From Gemmatimonadales bacterium (lineage in GTDB: Bacteria > Gemmatimonadota > Gemmatimonadetes > Gemmatimonadales > GWC2-71-9), in NCBI GenBank assembly GCA_025924275.1, contig JAICEH010000084.1, positions 1 to 8,432 of the forward strand: a stretch of DNA of 8,432 bases, written 5' to 3'. Shown here piece after piece: positions 6,600 through 8,432 of this stretch. The notes beneath the pieces were generated by a model. That model ran no database searches. It saw only the letters and a program-made list of their open reading frames with translations, and was not told the DNA's origin. Within the stretch, counting starts at the first letter, position 1, and every line of letters begins with the position of its first letter. A program made the position numbers and the translations under genes.

Positions 6600-6714
6600 G
6601 GGGCACGGGGAACGGGGAGCGGGGAGCGGGGATACTCGCTCCCCGCTTTCTTGCCCGGTGCACCCCCGCCGCCCGCCCGCCGCCCGGTTCCCCGTTCCCC
6701 TGTCCCCGTTCCCC
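6600..6714. repeat. Inverted 7-nt-period G4/C4 repeat block
   Basis: The left arm (6600-6631) has five GGGG tracts separated by 3-nt spacers (CAC, AAC, AGC, AGC), a strict 7-nt period. The right arm (6690-6714) has four CCCC tracts separated by GTT, TGT and GTT, the same period on the opposite strand. The arms share a perfect 13-bp inverted repeat, CGGGGAACGGGGA at 6606-6618 and its reverse complement at 6703-6715. Each arm fits the sequence rule for a four-layer G-quadruplex, on the plus strand at left and the minus strand at right. The block fills almost the entire gap between the Fe-S carrier and the symporter and contains the terminator. No promoter-like sequence is seen in it. Confidence 0.85.
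6625..6652 (+). terminator. Rho-independent terminator after the Fe-S carrier gene
   Basis: AGCGGGGA (6625-6632) pairs perfectly with TCCCCGCT (6640-6647) around a 7-nt loop, and TTTCTT (6647-6652) follows. It lies 30 bp after the carrier stop codon. The stem is built from the last G-tract of the repeat block, so it could compete with the other pairings of that block. Confidence 0.75.
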
Positions 6715-6718
6715 GCGC

Positions 6719-8203
6719 GTGAGCGCGCTGGACCTCGCGGTGATCGCGGTCTACGCCGTGACGGTGGTCGCGATCGGGACGTGGGCCAGCCGACGGCAGC
6801 GCTCCGCGGGCGACTACTTCCTCGGTGCGCGCGACCTCCCCGCCACGGCCGTGCTCCTCTCCATCGTCGCCACCGAGACCAGCGCGCTCACGGTGATCTC
6901 GGTGCCGGGAATCGGCGCCCGGGGCGACCTGACCTTCCTCCAGCTCACCTTCGGCTACCTGGTCGGCCGGCTCGCCGTCGCGCGGTGGCTCCTCCCCGGC
7001 TACTTCACCGGCACCCAGGAGACGGCCTACGCCCGGCTCGAGTCGCGGTTCGGCGCCCCGACCCGGCGCCTCGTCTCCGCGCTCTTCCTGGTGACCCGGT
7101 TCCTGGGGGACGGCGTGCGGGTGTTCGCGGGCGCCATTCCGCTGGCCCTGGTCACCGGCTGGGACATCTCCACCTCCATCGTCGCGATGGGAGCGGTGAC
7201 CCTCGTCTACACCTACCTCGGCGGACTGCGGGCAGTGGTGTGGACCGACGTCCTGCAGCTCGTGGTGTACGTGGCCGGGGGCGTGGCGGCGCTCGCCATC
7301 GCGGCGGACCAGGCCGGCGGGCTCCCGGCGGTGCTGGCCCGCGCCGGCGCGGAGGGCAAGCTCCGGGTGGTGGACCCGTCGCTCTCGCTCACGACTCCCT
7401 ACACCCTGCTGGCCGGGCTGGTGGGCGGGGCGCTCCTCTCGGCGGCCTCGCACGGCACCGACCAGCTCATCGTGCAGCGGCTGCTGGCCACCCGCTCGCT
7501 CCAGGACGCGCGCCTCGCCCTGGTCGGTTCCGGCGTGGTGGTGATCCTCCAGTTCGCCCTCTTCCTCCTCGTCGGGACCGCCCTCTGGGCGGCGGGGCAG
7601 GCGCCGGAGGGCCTGGCCGGCGACGAGGTCTTCCCCCGCTTCATCGTCGGGCACCTGCCGGCGGGCTTCGCCGGGCTGGTGGTGGCGGGCATCCTCGCTG
7701 CGGCGATGAGCACGCTCAGTTCCTCCATCAACGCACTGGGCAGCTCGGTGACCCACGACTGGTACGCCACCACGCCCGAGCGCCGCGACCCGGTGCGGCT
7801 CCTCCGGGTGGGGCGCGCCGTGTCGGGCGGGTGGGGGGTGCTCCTCATCCTCGCCGCCCTCGGCTTCCACGCCTGGGGCTCCCGGGACACCCCCGTGGTC
7901 GTGCTGGCCCTCTCCATCGCGTCGGTCACCTACGGGGCCCTGCTTGGCGCCTACATCCTGGCGAGCCGGTTCCCGAGGGTCCGCGGTCCCGACGTCACCG
8001 CCGCCGTGGCGGCGACGGTGGGGGTGATGCTGGTCGTGGTGATGGCGGGGCGGCTCGCCCGGTGGCCCGGGCTGGCCTGGCTCGAGCCGGTGGGGCAGCT
8101 CGCCTGGCCGTGGTACGTCCCGGTCGGCACCCTGGTGGCCGTGGCCGTGGGCGGCCTGCTCGGCACGCGCCGGGCGGGCCCCACCCCGGCGGCCGCGCGA
8201 TGA
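6719..8203 (+). CDS. Sodium:solute symporter (SSS family), candidate MurNAc/GlcNAc importer
   Basis: Inner-membrane secondary transporter of 494 aa with about 13 predicted helices (roughly 4-22, 40-60, 72-93, 118-137, 152-172, 174-196, 228-246, 265-292, 316-345, 370-390, 392-415, 426-444, 465-482), the usual LeuT-fold SSS layout. Family features include SAGDYFLGARDL (29-40), YTYLGGLRAVVWTDVLQ (164-180), SHGTDQLIVQRLLATRS (244-260) and the Na2-site helix AAAMSTLSSSINALGSS (327-343). The GTG at 6719 starts directly before the first helix, as expected for the family. It has no Shine-Dalgarno: the preceding bases belong to the C-rich repeat, so translation may be leaderless or from an unstructured leader. 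It overlaps the kinase gene by 4 bp (ATGA). The substrate is inferred from context: next to a BadF-type kinase and NamZ/NagZ/AmiE genes, a peptidoglycan amino sugar is the best guess. Confidence 0.88.
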   Translation: MSALDLAVIAVYAVTVVAIGTWASRRQRSAGDYFLGARDLPATAVLLSIVATETSALTVISVPGIGARGDLTFLQLTFGYLVGRLAVARWLLPGYFTGTQETAYARLESRFGAPTRRLVSALFLVTRFLGDGVRVFAGAIPLALVTGWDISTSIVAMGAVTLVYTYLGGLRAVVWTDVLQLVVYVAGGVAALAIAADQAGGLPAVLARAGAEGKLRVVDPSLSLTTPYTLLAGLVGGALLSAASHGTDQLIVQRLLATRSLQDARLALVGSGVVVILQFALFLLVGTALWAAGQAPEGLAGDEVFPRFIVGHLPAGFAGLVVAGILAAAMSTLSSSINALGSSVTHDWYATTPERRDPVRLLRVGRAVSGGWGVLLILAALGFHAWGSRDTPVVVLALSIASVTYGALLGAYILASRFPRVRGPDVTAAVAATVGVMLVVVMAGRLARWPGLAWLEPVGQLAWPWYVPVGTLVAVAVGGLLGTRRAGPTPAAAR

Positions 8204-8432
8204 GCATCTGGGTCGGCGCCGACGCCGGCGGGACCGGCACCCGCGCCGCGGTGGGCGACGGGGTCACGATCCGATCGGTGGCGCAGGGACCGGGCGGCGC
8301 AGTGCGACCGGGCCGGGTGCTCGCGGCGGCCGGCGCCATCGCGGGTGTCATCCGGCAGGCGCTGACGGCGGCGGGCGCGGTGGAGGCCGACGCGCTGGTG
8401 GTCGGGGCCGCCGGCGCCGGCCGGGAGCCGGA
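8200..8432 (+). CDS. BadF/BadG-family kinase, probable GlcNAc/MurNAc kinase, N-terminal part
   Basis: The first 77 codons of an ASKHA-fold ATPase, cut by the window edge. MSIWVGADAGGTGTRAAV is the phosphate-1 loop typical of the BadF/BadG/BcrA/BcrD family and of eukaryotic-type N-acetylglucosamine kinases. GPGGAVRP (about 30-37) and VVGAAGAGR (about 67-75) match the next conserved blocks. Family members near peptidoglycan-recycling genes, such as MurK, phosphorylate MurNAc and GlcNAc at O6. The ATG at 8200 overlaps the symporter stop as ATGA, so import and phosphorylation are probably translated together. GlcNAc-specific kinase and 2-hydroxyacyl-CoA dehydratase activator are alternatives; the latter is unlikely here because no dehydratase genes are seen and the neighbours act on sugars. 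Confidence 0.85.
   Translation, partial: MSIWVGADAGGTGTRAAVGDGVTIRSVAQGPGGAVRPGRVLAAAGAIAGVIRQALTAAGAVEADALVVGAAGAGREP

Noticed and set aside
6600..6714. G4/C4 repeat block considered as a CRISPR array or insertion-sequence end
   Set aside because: The 7-nt period has no unique spacers of CRISPR length, and no transposase or target-site duplication lies next to it.

Overview
This 8.4-kb window is very GC-rich (about 70% or more by eye). It comes from a bacterium that probably has a Gram-negative (diderm) envelope, because three consecutive secreted enzymes carry lipoprotein signal peptides. The mix of a Bacillus/Bacteroidetes-like peptidoglycan-recycling set with an inositol-phospholipid pair on such GC-rich DNA would fit Gemmatimonadota or a similar phylum. 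No rRNA or other marker gene is present, so this assignment is inference. Gene density is high, with overlapping or nearly touching genes; the longest stretch without a gene is about 125 bp.

Left third, minus strand: an inositol-phospholipid module. A CDP-alcohol phosphatidyltransferase (1160-1837) is followed 3 bp later by an inositol-3-phosphate synthase (1156 down to the window edge, cut at its 3' end). Together they would make L-myo-inositol-1-phosphate from glucose-6-phosphate and attach it to CDP-diacylglycerol, giving phosphatidylinositol phosphate. The 115-bp gap upstream holds a 16-bp perfect palindrome and a weak promoter candidate.

Centre: a cell-wall salvage module built around a divergent gene pair. 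A NamZ-type exo-beta-N-acetylmuramidase (DUF1343/GH171, minus, 1953-3206) faces a NagZ-type GH3 beta-N-acetylglucosaminidase (plus, 3198-4985), and their start regions overlap by 9 bp. NagZ overlaps by 4 bp an AmiE/YbbE-like serine hydrolase (4982-6151). In Bacillus subtilis the same three enzymes strip a peptidoglycan chain stepwise: NagZ removes terminal GlcNAc, AmiE removes the peptide, NamZ releases MurNAc. All three proteins here have a lipobox.

Right third, plus strand: an A-type iron-sulfur carrier (6223-6594) has its own sigma70-like promoter and a good rho-independent terminator. Beyond it is a striking G-rich/C-rich repeat block with a 7-nt period (6600-6714), then a sodium:solute symporter (6719-8203) and the start of a BadF/BadG-family sugar kinase (8200 to the window edge), which overlap by 4 bp. 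The symporter and kinase are the expected import and phosphorylation steps for MurNAc and/or GlcNAc. The window therefore seems to hold a non-PTS peptidoglycan-sugar salvage route, interrupted by an iron-sulfur gene. A MurQ-type etherase would be expected just outside the window but is not seen.
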